From the NCBI RefSeq assembly GCF_938041645.1, contig NZ_CALIST010000022.1:1-64000 (forward strand): a DNA stretch of 64,000 bases. The letters run 5' to 3'. Below are positions 8,975 to 18,347 of the stretch, in pieces (positions within the stretch are counted from its first letter, which is position 1; the number at the start of each line of letters is the position of its first letter). A program made the translations under genes and the position numbers. The notes beneath the pieces are model-generated. The model was not told the origin of the DNA, did no database searches, and worked only from the letters and a program-made list of their open reading frames with translations. Source of the stretch: an uncultured Campylobacter sp. Its GTDB lineage: Bacteria > Campylobacterota > Campylobacteria > Campylobacterales > Campylobacteraceae.

Positions 8975-9169
8975 CAGCGCATCGTCCGTTTCACACAAGA
9001 GGAAGATTCGGATTAAATTAACCCAAAAGCAAGGGCAGAAAAAGACAGCGCGAGAGTGGTTGTAAAAAGGGTGCTTTGATTTTTGATCTTTTTTCTTCAT
9101 ATTAAGGCTTTAAAATTTGCAGTATGATCAGGAGCAAAGAGATCGTGACCGAAACGAGGGGGAAATGTT

Positions 9170-9787
9170 ATGAAGCAGGTGTGGATATTTTTGCTGTGCC
9201 TACTTGCGCTATGCGGCATGGAAAATGCCGCGGTCAAGGAAGACGATGCGCCGCAGCCAGAGATTTATCAGAGTATGAAAGATATTTACGACGATCTACC
9301 GATCGCGCAACTGCCGATTCGCTATCCGGGAGAAATTTCGCCCTTAGCAGCTATCGATAAAAATTTACTTGATAAAAATGAGCTGTTTTCGTTCGCAAAG
9401 GAGAATTTTTTAATCGACAATCTAAGCGCGTATTGGGAGAGGATCAAAGACATAAGGGCTTGTCGTTTGCCAAAAAAGAGCGCCAAAACAATTCTGCTAA
9501 GGCTTTATCTGGGGGATTTCCAAGATAGCAAGCACGGGCACGAATATGTTTTTATGTGCCTTTTAAACGACGCATTTCGTATAAGTGATTGTCGCGAAAT
9601 TTACGCCGATTACGTGCACTGCGGTAAAAGCAAGCCGCCGATGCGCGCCAAGCAGGAGTTCGTCATCGACGCCGATTTACGCTGCACAGTAACAACGCAC
9701 TACTATACTTTAGATAGCGATAAAGAGCTGCACAGAAATGTCTGCGTGCACGAAATACAAAACGGCGCGATCGTTACTAAGGATTAA
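9170..9787 (+). CDS. Exported protein of unknown function
   Basis: The 205-residue product starts with a signal peptide (MKQVWIFLLCLLALCGMENA). The mature domain holds six cysteines (RACR, FMCLL, SDCRE, HCGKS, RCTV, NVCV), consistent with disulphides in the periplasm. A GAGGGGGAAA ribosome site precedes the ATG. No family recognised; monocistronic. Confidence 0.7.
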   Translation: MKQVWIFLLCLLALCGMENAAVKEDDAPQPEIYQSMKDIYDDLPIAQLPIRYPGEISPLAAIDKNLLDKNELFSFAKENFLIDNLSAYWERIKDIRACRLPKKSAKTILLRLYLGDFQDSKHGHEYVFMCLLNDAFRISDCREIYADYVHCGKSKPPMRAKQEFVIDADLRCTVTTHYYTLDSDKELHRNVCVHEIQNGAIVTKD

Positions 9788-10247
9788 AATCCAAGGCGAT
9801 CTTGCGAGATGTTTTTGGCCGTAAAGCCGTAAATTTCATAAGCATAGCCGCAAACTGAGACGCGAATTTGCTCTATCTATGAGCCCAGCTATTTCAAATC
9901 GCGATAAAATAACGCTTAGACCGAGCCTCGAATTCATCATATTGATGAGGCGCTGTTTCGAGCCGCGCCAAAACGGCTCGTAAATCTTTGGTGCACCGCA
10001 GCGTCCCACTAAGATGCATCGCCTTACGGAGCATTTTAACGACGCGAGCGCTTTATTGGTTTTGACTTCCTGCAATAAGCTAAATATCAAATCTGAAATT
10101 CTTAACAAGCCCCGAAAGCAGCGAGGATAAAACATCCAAATTTTAAAATTTAAAAATTTTTAAAAAAATGTGAGATTAAAGAGAATTAATCGCGACGATA
10201 TCGCATCGCCGCGACTGAAGAGGGCATCATCGTGCCCGCGAAGGTAT
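9788..10247. other. Intergenic region without a supported gene
   Basis: A 99-codon minus-strand frame (9836-10135) exists, but it has no RBS, no signal and no protein-like pattern, and I do not call it. The end (10135-10165) is a run of AAATTTTTAAA palindromes that may terminate transcription from one or both sides. Confidence 0.4.
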
Positions 10248-10538
10248 TTATTTCATAGCGCCTTGTTGTTTCATCTGATCCATCATCTGCTTAAATATCT
10301 CTTTAGCTTGTTTGCAAGTGGCCTCTTGCTGCTCTTTAGGAAGTGCGCTGATCTGATCCATAGACTGCTTTTTTTGATCCTCATACATCTTGACCTGCTG
10401 CTCTTGACCCGCTTGTTTGTAGGTATCAACCATCTTATCAAGATCTGCGAAGTACTCCTTGCAGCTATCTGAAAGATCTGCGGCGCTAAGACTTAGCGCA
10501 AAGCCAAAACTAGCCAAAACTAAAAGTGATTTTTTCAT
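10248..10538 (-). CDS. Small periplasmic helical protein
   Basis: The 96-residue precursor has a signal peptide (MKKSLLVLASFGFALSLSAA) and a mature all-helical part rich in Gln, Lys and Met with two cysteines (DSCKEYFADLDKMVDTYK, ATCKQAKEIFKQMMDQMKQQG) that could form one disulphide. The pattern recalls small DUF5339-type periplasmic proteins, but that is only resemblance. It has a strong AAGGAGAG RBS and a TATACT -10 box upstream. Confidence 0.75.
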   Translation of the reverse strand: MKKSLLVLASFGFALSLSAADLSDSCKEYFADLDKMVDTYKQAGQEQQVKMYEDQKKQSMDQISALPKEQQEATCKQAKEIFKQMMDQMKQQGAMK

Positions 10539-10566
10539 TTTTCTCTCCTTGTAAAAAATCAGCGAA

Positions 10567-10572
10567 AGTATA
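10567..10572 (-). promoter_or_regulatory. Promoter -10 box for the small periplasmic protein
   Basis: On the minus strand GATATACTT (TATACT core) lies about 30 bases before the ATG at 10538, with AAGGAGAG between them. The rest of 10573-10795 is AT-rich palindromic intergenic DNA. Confidence 0.45.
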
Positions 10573-10795
10573 TCATTTCGCTTAGTAAATTTGCCTTAAA
10601 TTTTAATCAAATACGGCTGTTTTTTTAAATTTATAGCGCTTTTGAAATTTTAAAATTTCACTCTCGCCGCGACGCTTACATTTTTTAAAATTTAACTCAT
10701 CTTTAAATTTTAAAATTTTGGCTCTTGGTTTCGCAACTGCCGCCGGTGCTTTTTAAAATTCGGTCCTCGCCGCCTCTTGGGGCTGCAGCGTAAAA

Positions 10796-12085
10796 TCACT
10801 TCTCATCAAATCTGATCTGCACCGATTTTTTGTGTGCGCCGAGCCCCTCTGCGTCCGCTAGCGCCATGCACGCGCCTCCGAGCTCATCTATGGCGCACTT
10901 ATTTAGCGCTATGATCGAGCTTCGTTTGATGAAGTTATAAACCCCCAAAGGCGAAAAAAATCGCGCGCTTCCGCCAGTCGGCAGCGTGTGGTTAGGGCCT
11001 GCGAGATAATCGCCCATCGCCTCGGGCGTATAGTGGCCCAAAAATATTGCGCCTGCGTGGCGTATGCGTGGAAGCAGCTCGTAGGCGTTCTCGGTCGCGA
11101 TCTCGAGGTGCTCGACCGCAAGCTCGTTCATCAGCTCAACGCACTCATTCATATCGCGTGCGATGATGATTGCGCCCTTGTTTTGGATGCTGGCGCGAGC
11201 GATCGGCTCACGCGCGAGCGTAGGAAGCTCGCGTTCTATATGTTCAGCGACGCAAAGAGCAAATTTTTCATCGTCGCTTATCAAAAAGCTGCTTGCGATC
11301 TCGTCGTGCTCGGCTTGGCTGAGTAGATCCACGGCGATGTTGCGCGGATTTGCCGCGGCGTTTGCGATGATGCCCACTTCGCTAGGGCCCGCGATCATAT
11401 CGATATTCACATCGCCGAACACGAGCTTTTTAGCAGTCGCTACGAAGATATTCCCGGGGCCTGTGATGACGTCGACCTTGTCGATCGTGCGCGTGCCGTA
11501 TGCCATCGCCGCGATCGCGCTTGCGCCGCCCACCTTGTAGGCCTTTTTGATCCCCAGCACATGCATCGCCGCAAGCAGTAGCTCGTTTACGACGCCGCCC
11601 ACGGCGGGGGTGCAGACGCTGATATCCTCTACGCCCGCGACGATTGCGGGGATCGCGTTCATCAGAAGCGAGCTCGGATACGCTGCCTTGCCCCCCGGGA
11701 TATACAGCCCCGCGCGATCCACGGGCGTGATCTTTTGTCCGAGCATCGCACCGCTTGGATCGAAGCTAAACCAGCTTCTCTCAAGCTGCTTTTCGTGATA
11801 GGCGTAGATGCGCTCGTATGCGACTTGTAGCGCGTTTTTTAGCTCTGCGGTTAAGCCTTCATACGCGAGGCTCATCTGCTCGCGAGTGATAGCCAGATCA
11901 CCCTGTACGCGCCATCTGTCAAATTTCTCTATCTGTTCAGCTAGCGCCTCATCGCCGCGCTCTCTGATATCTTCGATGATACCGCTTACGACGGGCATTA
12001 CCGATCTCATATCCGTCTCGCCGCGGCGCACCAGCCTTGCAAACTCCTCTTTGAAATTTGCCTTCGTGCTTTTTAAAATTTTCAT
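10796..12085 (-). CDS. hisD: Histidinol dehydrogenase
   Basis: The 429-residue length is normal for HisD, the zinc enzyme that oxidises L-histidinol in two NAD-dependent steps to L-histidine. Visible signatures are VDRAGLYIPGGKAAYPSS (about residue 118), the dinucleotide-site stretch TGPGNIFVATAKK, IDMIAGPSEV, the zinc and catalytic residues in DLLSQAEHDE (Gln and His), EHLEIAT, and GPNHTLPTGGSARFFSPLG. No other his gene is adjacent, which is common in Campylobacter. AAGGAGC ribosome site before the ATG. Confidence 0.95.
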   Translation of the reverse strand: MKILKSTKANFKEEFARLVRRGETDMRSVMPVVSGIIEDIRERGDEALAEQIEKFDRWRVQGDLAITREQMSLAYEGLTAELKNALQVAYERIYAYHEKQLERSWFSFDPSGAMLGQKITPVDRAGLYIPGGKAAYPSSLLMNAIPAIVAGVEDISVCTPAVGGVVNELLLAAMHVLGIKKAYKVGGASAIAAMAYGTRTIDKVDVITGPGNIFVATAKKLVFGDVNIDMIAGPSEVGIIANAAANPRNIAVDLLSQAEHDEIASSFLISDDEKFALCVAEHIERELPTLAREPIARASIQNKGAIIIARDMNECVELMNELAVEHLEIATENAYELLPRIRHAGAIFLGHYTPEAMGDYLAGPNHTLPTGGSARFFSPLGVYNFIKRSSIIALNKCAIDELGGACMALADAEGLGAHKKSVQIRFDEK

Positions 12086-12242
12086 TTTTGCTCCTTGTAA
12101 TGCTTGGAATTTTAACGTTTTTTGCTAAATTTCGCCTTTAAGCTCGCGGCTGTATAAATTTAAAGACCCTTTGGGCCCGCCGATTTTCAAAAGATTAAGC
12201 GAAAATGAAATAAAATAGCCGAAATTTTAAATGGAGCGATGT

Positions 12243-13715
12243 ATGAAAAAGATATTTTTAGCGCTGATCGCCACGGCGGCTTTATCGCTAGCAGAAGCCA
12301 CGGCTTTGCCATCGGCGGAACAAGAAGATCCCGGTATAAGCAGATTACAAAGCGAATGCGATAGCAACAATACCTTAGCATGCGTGAATCTCGCCATGGC
12401 ATACTATTCAGGGGATGGCGTGAAGCAGGATTATGAGAAAGCAAAAGAGCTAAATTCTAAAGCCTGTAATTTGGGAGACGGCTGGGGTTGCACCACCTTA
12501 GGGGCGTCATATGAATACGGCAAGGGCGTAGAACAAGATTATAAAAAAGCGACCGAACTATATTCTAAGGCCTGCGACTTAAAAAATAGCATAGCTTGCG
12601 GCAATCTGGGTGTTTTATACTACTCAGGCAAAGGAGTAAAGCAAGATTACAAAAAAGCAACCGAACTGCTTTCCAAGGCTTGCGATTTGCAAGAAGGTGA
12701 CGGATGCTACAATCTCGGGCTTTTATATGCCTCGGGTGAAGGCGTAAAGCAGGATTATAAAAAAGCGAGCGAGCTATATTCTAAAGCTTGCGATTTAAAA
12801 CATGGCGAAAGCTGCCATAATCTTGGAATTTTATATGAAAAAGGGGAAGGCGTAAAACAAAGCTACCAAAAAGCGGATCAATTCTATTCTAAAGCTTGCG
12901 ATTTAGAAGTTGCCGAAGGATGTTACAATCTTGGAGCTTCATACTATTTAGGCAATCATACAAAGCAGGACTATAAGAAAGCAAATGAATTGTTTTCTAG
13001 GACTTGTGATTTAGGATATAGCATAGGATGCTATGCTCTAGGGTTTTGGTATGCCTCAGGCGAAGGCATAGAACAAGACTTTGAAAAAGCAATAAATTTA
13101 TATTCTAGAGCTTGCGATTTGGGGCATAACACAGGATGCTATAATCTAGGAGTTTTGTATAGTTCCAGCGAAGGTGTAAAGCGGGACTATAAGAAAGCGA
13201 GCGAACTATATTCCAAAGCTTGCAATTTGGGGAACGGGCTAGGATGTAGTGATCTAGGAGTTTTATATGAACAAGGGGAAGTCATAGAGCAAAACTATAA
13301 CAAAGCAAATGAGCTATATTCTAAAGCTTGCGATTTGGATGTCGGTGAAGGTTGCAATAGTCTCGGGGTTCTATATGAGTCTGGTAAAGGTGTAAAACAA
13401 GACTTTGAAAAAGCAAAAGACCTGTATTCTAAAGCTTGCAATCTTGGAGATGGACTAGGATGTGTCAACTTAGGAGCTTTATATGAACAAGGAAAAGGTG
13501 TAAAACAAGATTACCAAATAGCAAATAAATTATTTTCCAAGGCTTGTGATTTAGAAATTGCCGAAGGGTGCAATAATCTTGGATATTTATATGAATCCGG
13601 CAAAGGGGTAAAAAAAGATAAGAGTATGGCGAAAAAATACTATGGTAAAGCCTGCGATCTAGGGATTAAACGCAGTTGCTACACCTATAAAAAACTAAAC
13701 GAGCAAGGTTTTTGA
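12243..13715 (+). CDS. Secreted cysteine-rich Sel1-repeat protein (Hcp/SLR type)
   Basis: A signal peptide (MKKIFLALIATAALSLAEA) is followed by 12 consecutive 36-residue Sel1-like repeats of consensus NLGVLYESGKGVKQDYKKA...LYSKACDLGDGxGC. Each carries a Cys pair eight positions apart, as in the Helicobacter cysteine-rich proteins (HcpA-E), where each repeat has a disulphide bridge. I start at 12243, not at the in-frame ATG at 12231, because GGAG at 12233-12236 is a proper ribosome site and the signal peptide then begins at residue 1. Sel1 proteins act as periplasmic or secreted scaffolds; the partner is unknown. Near-identical repeats invite length change by recombination. Confidence 0.9.
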   Translation: MKKIFLALIATAALSLAEATALPSAEQEDPGISRLQSECDSNNTLACVNLAMAYYSGDGVKQDYEKAKELNSKACNLGDGWGCTTLGASYEYGKGVEQDYKKATELYSKACDLKNSIACGNLGVLYYSGKGVKQDYKKATELLSKACDLQEGDGCYNLGLLYASGEGVKQDYKKASELYSKACDLKHGESCHNLGILYEKGEGVKQSYQKADQFYSKACDLEVAEGCYNLGASYYLGNHTKQDYKKANELFSRTCDLGYSIGCYALGFWYASGEGIEQDFEKAINLYSRACDLGHNTGCYNLGVLYSSSEGVKRDYKKASELYSKACNLGNGLGCSDLGVLYEQGEVIEQNYNKANELYSKACDLDVGEGCNSLGVLYESGKGVKQDFEKAKDLYSKACNLGDGLGCVNLGALYEQGKGVKQDYQIANKLFSKACDLEIAEGCNNLGYLYESGKGVKKDKSMAKKYYGKACDLGIKRSCYTYKKLNEQGF

Positions 13716-14052
13716 TCCATTTAAATTTTAAGCCGCCCGTTAAGCCCGTTTAAATTTGTGGCTTAAATTTAAAGGTCTAAATTTAAACCATATTATCCGC
13801 GCGGCGGTACTAAAAGCGCGCAAAATGCGCGGACTTAAAATTTAAACCCATTCCCGCCGCGGCAGATGCTGCGTAAGCGGTGTGTAAAATTTAGTGAGCC
13901 GCCAAATTACAACGACATTCGCGCCAAAATAAAAGGATACGTTCCGCCACCGTTAAAATTTCAGATGAGACGTTAATTCTTTAGGAATTTTAAAATTTTA
14001 AGCCCTCTTTTTTGCGGGCTAAAATTTCGAGCGAGCCGTTAAGGGTGAGCCA
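13716..14052. terminator. Convergent intergenic region with a bidirectional terminator-like hairpin
   Basis: No gene is visible. At 13993-14027 an inverted repeat pairs AAATTTTAAGCCC with GGGCTAAAATTT across a T-rich loop, between the converging Sel1 and OmpA-like genes. It is suited to end transcription from both sides. Upstream there are further AAATTTAAA palindromes. Confidence 0.5.
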
Positions 14053-15075
14053 CTAATTCGTAGCGTTCGCGTCGAACTGCAAAAATTTCCTGATCTCCTC
14101 CATCGCTTCTTTGTTTGAAAGGGTAAATTTGATCTCGATGCGGCGGCTGGCGTCTTTGTCCTCGACGCCTCTGCGCATCACGGGCTGCGTGTAGCTGCGA
14201 CCGCTGGCGATGAGATATTTTTGCAGTCGCTCATCTTTATTCCACGAGTTGATGAAATCCATCACAGCAAACGCCCTATTTTGCGAGAGCTCGAGATTGT
14301 ACAAATACCCGCCGTCGCTGTCCGTGTGCCCTTCGATGATGATCTGATCTAAATTTTCGCGAATTTCATCATTATCCAAAAGCGCGGCGAAATAGCTCTG
14401 CAGCGTCGAGCGGAGTGTCTCTTTGGCGCCCTCTTTCAGCTCGCTTGAGCCCTTGTCGAAAAGGATCGACGAGCTTAGCGTCATCGCGCCGCTTTCGTTG
14501 TCGATGCGGATCTTGCCGCCCAGCTTCTCCTTCAGATCGGCGATGATCTTAACCTTCATTCCGGTGAGGTTGCGGATGCGGTTTTTCGTGACGTTGAGGT
14601 CCTGTAAAATTTTATTAAAATCGCTCTGCTTCTGCGTGAGCTGATCGAGCAAAAAGGCGATTTTAAGCTCGTTTTGGCTGATCGTAGCGTTGGCATCGTC
14701 GCGCGCTTTTTGCAGAAGCGAGTTGATGTCTAAATTCTCTTTTTTCAGCTTCTCGGCCATATCGGTTAGATCTTCGATCTGTATGAAATAGATGGAATTT
14801 TGCTTGCGAAGGTCGGTGTTTTCGATGTTTAGCTTCTCTAGCTGATCGCTAAAAATTTTATTCAGCGCTTCAAGCTCGGCGCTTTTTTTCTCCTGGCTTT
14901 GAAGGCTTGCTAGAGCGCTTGAAATTTGGCTTTCTTTCTCCTGCAGGTTGCTTTGCGTGAGGAAGTATTTGACGATGATGCCGCCTACTAAAAGCACGAA
15001 AACAAAAAGCAGTCCCGCCATCAAATCGGCGTACGCGATCCAAAAGGTCTCTTTTTCTTCGTTATTCGTTTTCAT
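14053..15075 (-). CDS. MotB/OmpA-type membrane protein, partner of the 15062 channel protein
   Basis: The 340-residue protein has one N-terminal membrane helix (FWIAYADLMAGLLFVFVLLV) containing Asp17, the position of the proton-carrying Asp in MotB/TolR/ExbD. A coiled coil spans roughly residues 45-185. A C-terminal OmpA peptidoglycan-binding domain (about 205-330) shows IIIEGHTDSDGGYLYNLELS, then NRAFAV and DASRRIEIK. It should anchor to peptidoglycan and form an ion-driven stator with the MotA-like protein whose gene overlaps it by 14 bp. I recall the same order downstream of fba in C. jejuni (Cj0598-Cj0599), so this is probably a core system. ZorB-like architecture, but no Zorya effector genes are present. 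Confidence 0.85.
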   Translation of the reverse strand: MKTNNEEKETFWIAYADLMAGLLFVFVLLVGGIIVKYFLTQSNLQEKESQISSALASLQSQEKKSAELEALNKIFSDQLEKLNIENTDLRKQNSIYFIQIEDLTDMAEKLKKENLDINSLLQKARDDANATISQNELKIAFLLDQLTQKQSDFNKILQDLNVTKNRIRNLTGMKVKIIADLKEKLGGKIRIDNESGAMTLSSSILFDKGSSELKEGAKETLRSTLQSYFAALLDNDEIRENLDQIIIEGHTDSDGGYLYNLELSQNRAFAVMDFINSWNKDERLQKYLIASGRSYTQPVMRRGVEDKDASRRIEIKFTLSNKEAMEEIRKFLQFDANATN

Positions 15076-16351
15076 CTAAAAGTGCTTTTTCATCGATGCT
15101 CGCAAGCGTTTTGCGAAGCTCTTCGATGATGCTTTCGTTGCTCGTCCGCGCAGCGCCCTCTCCAGCTAAAAGTGCCTTCAAATCCGCGCTTAGTCCCTTA
15201 AAGCTAGCGTCAATTTTAGCGGCGCAAGCATTCTGCGAACTTGAAATTTCGCCCGCAAACCCGCCCAAGGAAGCATTTAGGCTCTTGATTTGAGCGCTTA
15301 ATGCACTCGTAATGTTAGCCAGCTCGCCTTGCCCGTCCGTTAAAGTCTTAGACTGGCTTAGATACTGCGCGGAAATTCCGTTTTGAATTTCGATTAGGCT
15401 TGCAGACACGGACTTGAGCGCAGATAAAATTTGAGCGAAGCTCTTATCTAACTCGCCGTGAGCGAGATTTGTCCTTTGGATCATCTCTCCTGCTTTTTCA
15501 AGCTCTTCTTGTGTAATCGCCATACTTCGCTTCTCGGCTTCCATCACGCTTTCAAAAGCGCCGATTTTTTCATCGATTAGGCGGTTTAGTCTTTCGGTAA
15601 AATTCGTAGAGCTCATCATCGCAAATGAGCGCGAAATTTCAGAATTAGCGTTTAAAATTTCACTCAGATAGCCCTGTGTTATTTCGTCTTTGTTCCAGAA
15701 AAAATTTTTAGTGGAATTTTTGTATTTGATGAGCAGACGCTCATATTTGCTAATGCCTTTTTTCTCAAAATATATCCACCAAAGCGCTAAGAAAATTCCA
15801 TAGATCGAGACGTAAAACGCTGTGCCCACGCCGCCTAGAAGCTGCGCGATCTCGGTTTCGAGCCCATCGATATTGCTTGAGGAAAAGTGCGGCATCGAAA
15901 TCGCAATCGAGATGAAAGTTCCTAAAATTCCAAGCATCGGAAAGACTGCCGACGCGACGGAAGCGTAGTTTTGATTACGCAGCGAGTAGCCGTATTCGTC
16001 CACAAAAAGATCAAAGCTGGCATCGGATTTTTTCTTGCCGCCGATACTTAAGAGATTGGCGACGATGTAATTCTTTAGCTCGCGCTTGAAATCATCGATA
16101 TTATTTTGAAAATTTAAGCAGCCATATTCTGCATTATGACGAGCTAAAATTAGTGCAATAATGAGCAAAACCGCAAGCATCAGGATCGAGTGCGTCTCTA
16201 CCTTCAGCCCGATAAGCCCCAAATAGCCCAGCAAAAACACCACAAAAACCGCGATCGGCAGAGCTGCGATCTTAAAAAAAACGCCCGCTAGCGAGCGCTC
16301 CTTCGCCTCAGGTAGCGTAATATCGAGCACTTCGTTATTTGGGCGATCCAT
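15062..16351 (-). CDS. MotA/TolQ/ExbB-type proton-channel protein with long cytoplasmic tail
   Basis: The 429-residue protein has about four membrane helices (roughly 25-48, 54-71, 130-152, 170-194). The third and fourth carry the family pattern (FPMLGILGTFISIAISM; LLGGVGTAFYVSIYGIFLAL). The remaining 230 residues are a soluble, mostly coiled-coil tail. With the overlapping MotB/OmpA-like gene it should make an ion-motive-force motor or energiser in the inner membrane. The long tail is reminiscent of ZorA but shorter. The RBS lies within the 3' end region of fbaA, one base away, so it is co-transcribed with fbaA. Confidence 0.85.
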   Translation of the reverse strand: MDRPNNEVLDITLPEAKERSLAGVFFKIAALPIAVFVVFLLGYLGLIGLKVETHSILMLAVLLIIALILARHNAEYGCLNFQNNIDDFKRELKNYIVANLLSIGGKKKSDASFDLFVDEYGYSLRNQNYASVASAVFPMLGILGTFISIAISMPHFSSSNIDGLETEIAQLLGGVGTAFYVSIYGIFLALWWIYFEKKGISKYERLLIKYKNSTKNFFWNKDEITQGYLSEILNANSEISRSFAMMSSTNFTERLNRLIDEKIGAFESVMEAEKRSMAITQEELEKAGEMIQRTNLAHGELDKSFAQILSALKSVSASLIEIQNGISAQYLSQSKTLTDGQGELANITSALSAQIKSLNASLGGFAGEISSSQNACAAKIDASFKGLSADLKALLAGEGAARTSNESIIEELRKTLASIDEKALLDENE

Positions 16352-16352
16352 A

Positions 16353-17417
16353 TTAGTTCCTATTTAGGCAATTTAGATTGTCAAATGCGACCTGCAAGCG
16401 CGCCACCATACTCTGCTCGCCTGCTCTCAGCCATTTGCGAGGATCGTAGAATTTTTTATTTGGCTTGTCCTCGCCTTCCGGATTGCCGATTTGAGCTTGC
16501 AAATAGCCGCGATTTTTGGCCTCATAAGCGCGCACGCCGTCCCAAAATGCCCACTGCGTGTCGGTGTCGATATTCATCTTAACTACACCGTAGCTTACGG
16601 CTGCCTTGATGTCGGAGGTCTCGCTTCCACTGCCACCGTGAAAGACGAAATTTACGGGTTTTTCAGATTGCAGATTAAATTTCTCGCGCACGAATTTTTG
16701 CGAATTTTTCAAAATTTCAGGTCTCAGCACAACATTGCCCGGCTTATACACGCCGTGGACGTTACCGAAGCTTGCTGCTATGCTGAATCTATCGCTGATT
16801 TTGCTTAGCCGCTCGTAGGCGAGCGCGACATCTGCGGGCTGGGTGTAAAGCCGCGCGTTATCGACGCTCGTATTATCGACGCCGTCCTCTTCGCCGCCTG
16901 TGACGCCAAGCTCGATCTCAAGCGAAATTCCAAGATCGCTTAAAATTTCCAAATACTTCTCGCAGGTCGCTAAATTTAACTCCAAATCATCCTCGCTAAG
17001 ATCAAGCATGTGCGAGCTAAACAGCGGCACGCCGTGAGCTTTTTTATGAGTGATATTAGCTTTGATAAGCTCGTCAATCCACGGGAGCAGCTTCCTTGCG
17101 GCATGATCGGTATGTAAAATCACCGCAACGCCATAATGAGCCGCCAAAGCATGCACTTGATGTGCGCCTGCAATAGCGCCTAAAACTGCGGCATTAGGGC
17201 AAGTAGCGCCCGCATAAAACGCCGCGCCGCCGTTGCTAAACTGAATTATTACGGGCGAATTTGCGATTTTAGCGCTTTCCAAGACGGCGTTTATGGAATT
17301 TGATCCCACTACGTTTACCGCAGGGATCGCAAAGCCTTGCTGCTTCGCATACGCATAGACCTTACTTACGTCATCGCCACTTAAAACGCCCGGTTTTACT
17401 ATATCTAAAACGCCCAT
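16353..17417 (-). CDS. fbaA: Class II fructose-bisphosphate aldolase
   Basis: The 354-residue protein is a class II (zinc) aldolase that cleaves or forms fructose 1,6-bisphosphate in glycolysis and gluconeogenesis. Signatures are FAIPAVNVVGSNS, the zinc-binding VILHTDHA, the second signature LEIELGVTGGEEDGV, NVHGVYKPG and the phosphate-binding NFVFHGGSGS, followed by VKMNIDTDTQWAFWDG. It follows the Cbf2-type gene by 14 bp, as I recall for C. jejuni. Confidence 0.96.
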   Translation of the reverse strand: MGVLDIVKPGVLSGDDVSKVYAYAKQQGFAIPAVNVVGSNSINAVLESAKIANSPVIIQFSNGGAAFYAGATCPNAAVLGAIAGAHQVHALAAHYGVAVILHTDHAARKLLPWIDELIKANITHKKAHGVPLFSSHMLDLSEDDLELNLATCEKYLEILSDLGISLEIELGVTGGEEDGVDNTSVDNARLYTQPADVALAYERLSKISDRFSIAASFGNVHGVYKPGNVVLRPEILKNSQKFVREKFNLQSEKPVNFVFHGGSGSETSDIKAAVSYGVVKMNIDTDTQWAFWDGVRAYEAKNRGYLQAQIGNPEGEDKPNKKFYDPRKWLRAGEQSMVARLQVAFDNLNCLNRN

Positions 17418-17431
17418 CTTTAGCTCCTATA

Positions 17432-18244
17432 TTATTTATACTCGATTTTAGCGTTTTTGTGAAGATCTGCCGCTTTTTGCTCGACTACTTTCGCCGCTTT
17501 TTGCTGTCTAAGCACGCGCTCAATAAAAGGCTTTGCCTCGCTTTGGCTTAGCTGCTTTTTAGCTTGAGACTCCTCTTTTAACACGACGTGATATCCAACC
17601 CTGCTTCTAATCGCTTTAGTAGTGATTTGACCATCTTTTATCTTAGAGATCGCATCGGCAAAAGGCTTGACCTGATCGCTAGGCATCCAGCCTAGCTCGC
17701 CGCCGGTTTGTTTAGCCTGCGGATCGATAGATTTAGCTTTGGCAAGCTCTGCAAATTTAGTAAATAGTGCACTGTCGCTAAGCCCTTTTAACTGCTTAAT
17801 AATATCGTTTGCCTCAGCTTCGGTTTTAACGACGATCTGAGCCGCTTTGATTCTCGCAGGCTCGGTAAAGCGCGCTTTGTTTTTGTTATAAAAATCGCCT
17901 ATTTCTTTATCGTCGATATTTATTTTGCTGGCTTCTTTAGCCTGCCATACACGAAGTGCTAAGTTATCTTTTACGATTTCAAGCTCTTTTTTATAAACGT
18001 CTTCGTCCATAACGCCCGATTTTTTAGCCTCATCCGTTAGCAGCATCAGATCGATACCTTTATCGATAAGCTCCTTCTTTTGATCCGCGTTAAGAGCAGC
18101 GATATCTACATTGCCTATGCCTTGAAGTAGCGGAGCAAGCTCTTTTTCGGTTACGTCTTTGCCATTTACGGTAGCATAAACGGTAGCGTTAAGGCTGATA
18201 GCGGCAGCCAAACTAAGTGCTGTAAATAAAACTTTTTTCATCAC
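17432..18244 (-). CDS. cbf2: PEB4/Cbf2-type peptidyl-prolyl isomerase and chaperone
   Basis: The 270-residue precursor has a signal peptide (MKKVLFTALSLAAAISLNA), a SurA-like N-terminal helical chaperone part, and a parvulin domain (about residues 125-235: KAAQIVVKTEAEAN, KQTGGELGWMPSDQV, SRVGYHVV). In C. jejuni the homologue is the major antigen PEB4, a periplasmic chaperone for outer-membrane proteins. ORF start could be the first or the second Met (18244 or 18241). It is first in the cbf2-fbaA-MotA-OmpA run. Confidence 0.93.
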   Translation of the reverse strand: MMKKVLFTALSLAAAISLNATVYATVNGKDVTEKELAPLLQGIGNVDIAALNADQKKELIDKGIDLMLLTDEAKKSGVMDEDVYKKELEIVKDNLALRVWQAKEASKINIDDKEIGDFYNKNKARFTEPARIKAAQIVVKTEAEANDIIKQLKGLSDSALFTKFAELAKAKSIDPQAKQTGGELGWMPSDQVKPFADAISKIKDGQITTKAIRSRVGYHVVLKEESQAKKQLSQSEAKPFIERVLRQQKAAKVVEQKAADLHKNAKIEYK

Positions 18245-18347
18245 AATTCCTTAAAAAAATTTTAACGGCGATTATAACTCAAAGTTGTTAACAATCAAAC
18301 TGTACTTTTAGAATTTTAGGGTAGAATTCCGCCTTGAGGAAATACAA

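Noticed and set aside
9836..10135. 99-codon minus-strand gene
   Set aside because: No ribosome site, no recognisable pattern, composition unlike protein.
10170..10472. Plus-strand 100-codon frame
   Set aside because: Antisense shadow of the small periplasmic protein gene at 10248-10538.
14053..16351. Zorya defence system
   Set aside because: Only ZorA/ZorB-like proteins occur, and the neighbours are housekeeping genes; no ZorC, ZorD or ZorE homologue is present.
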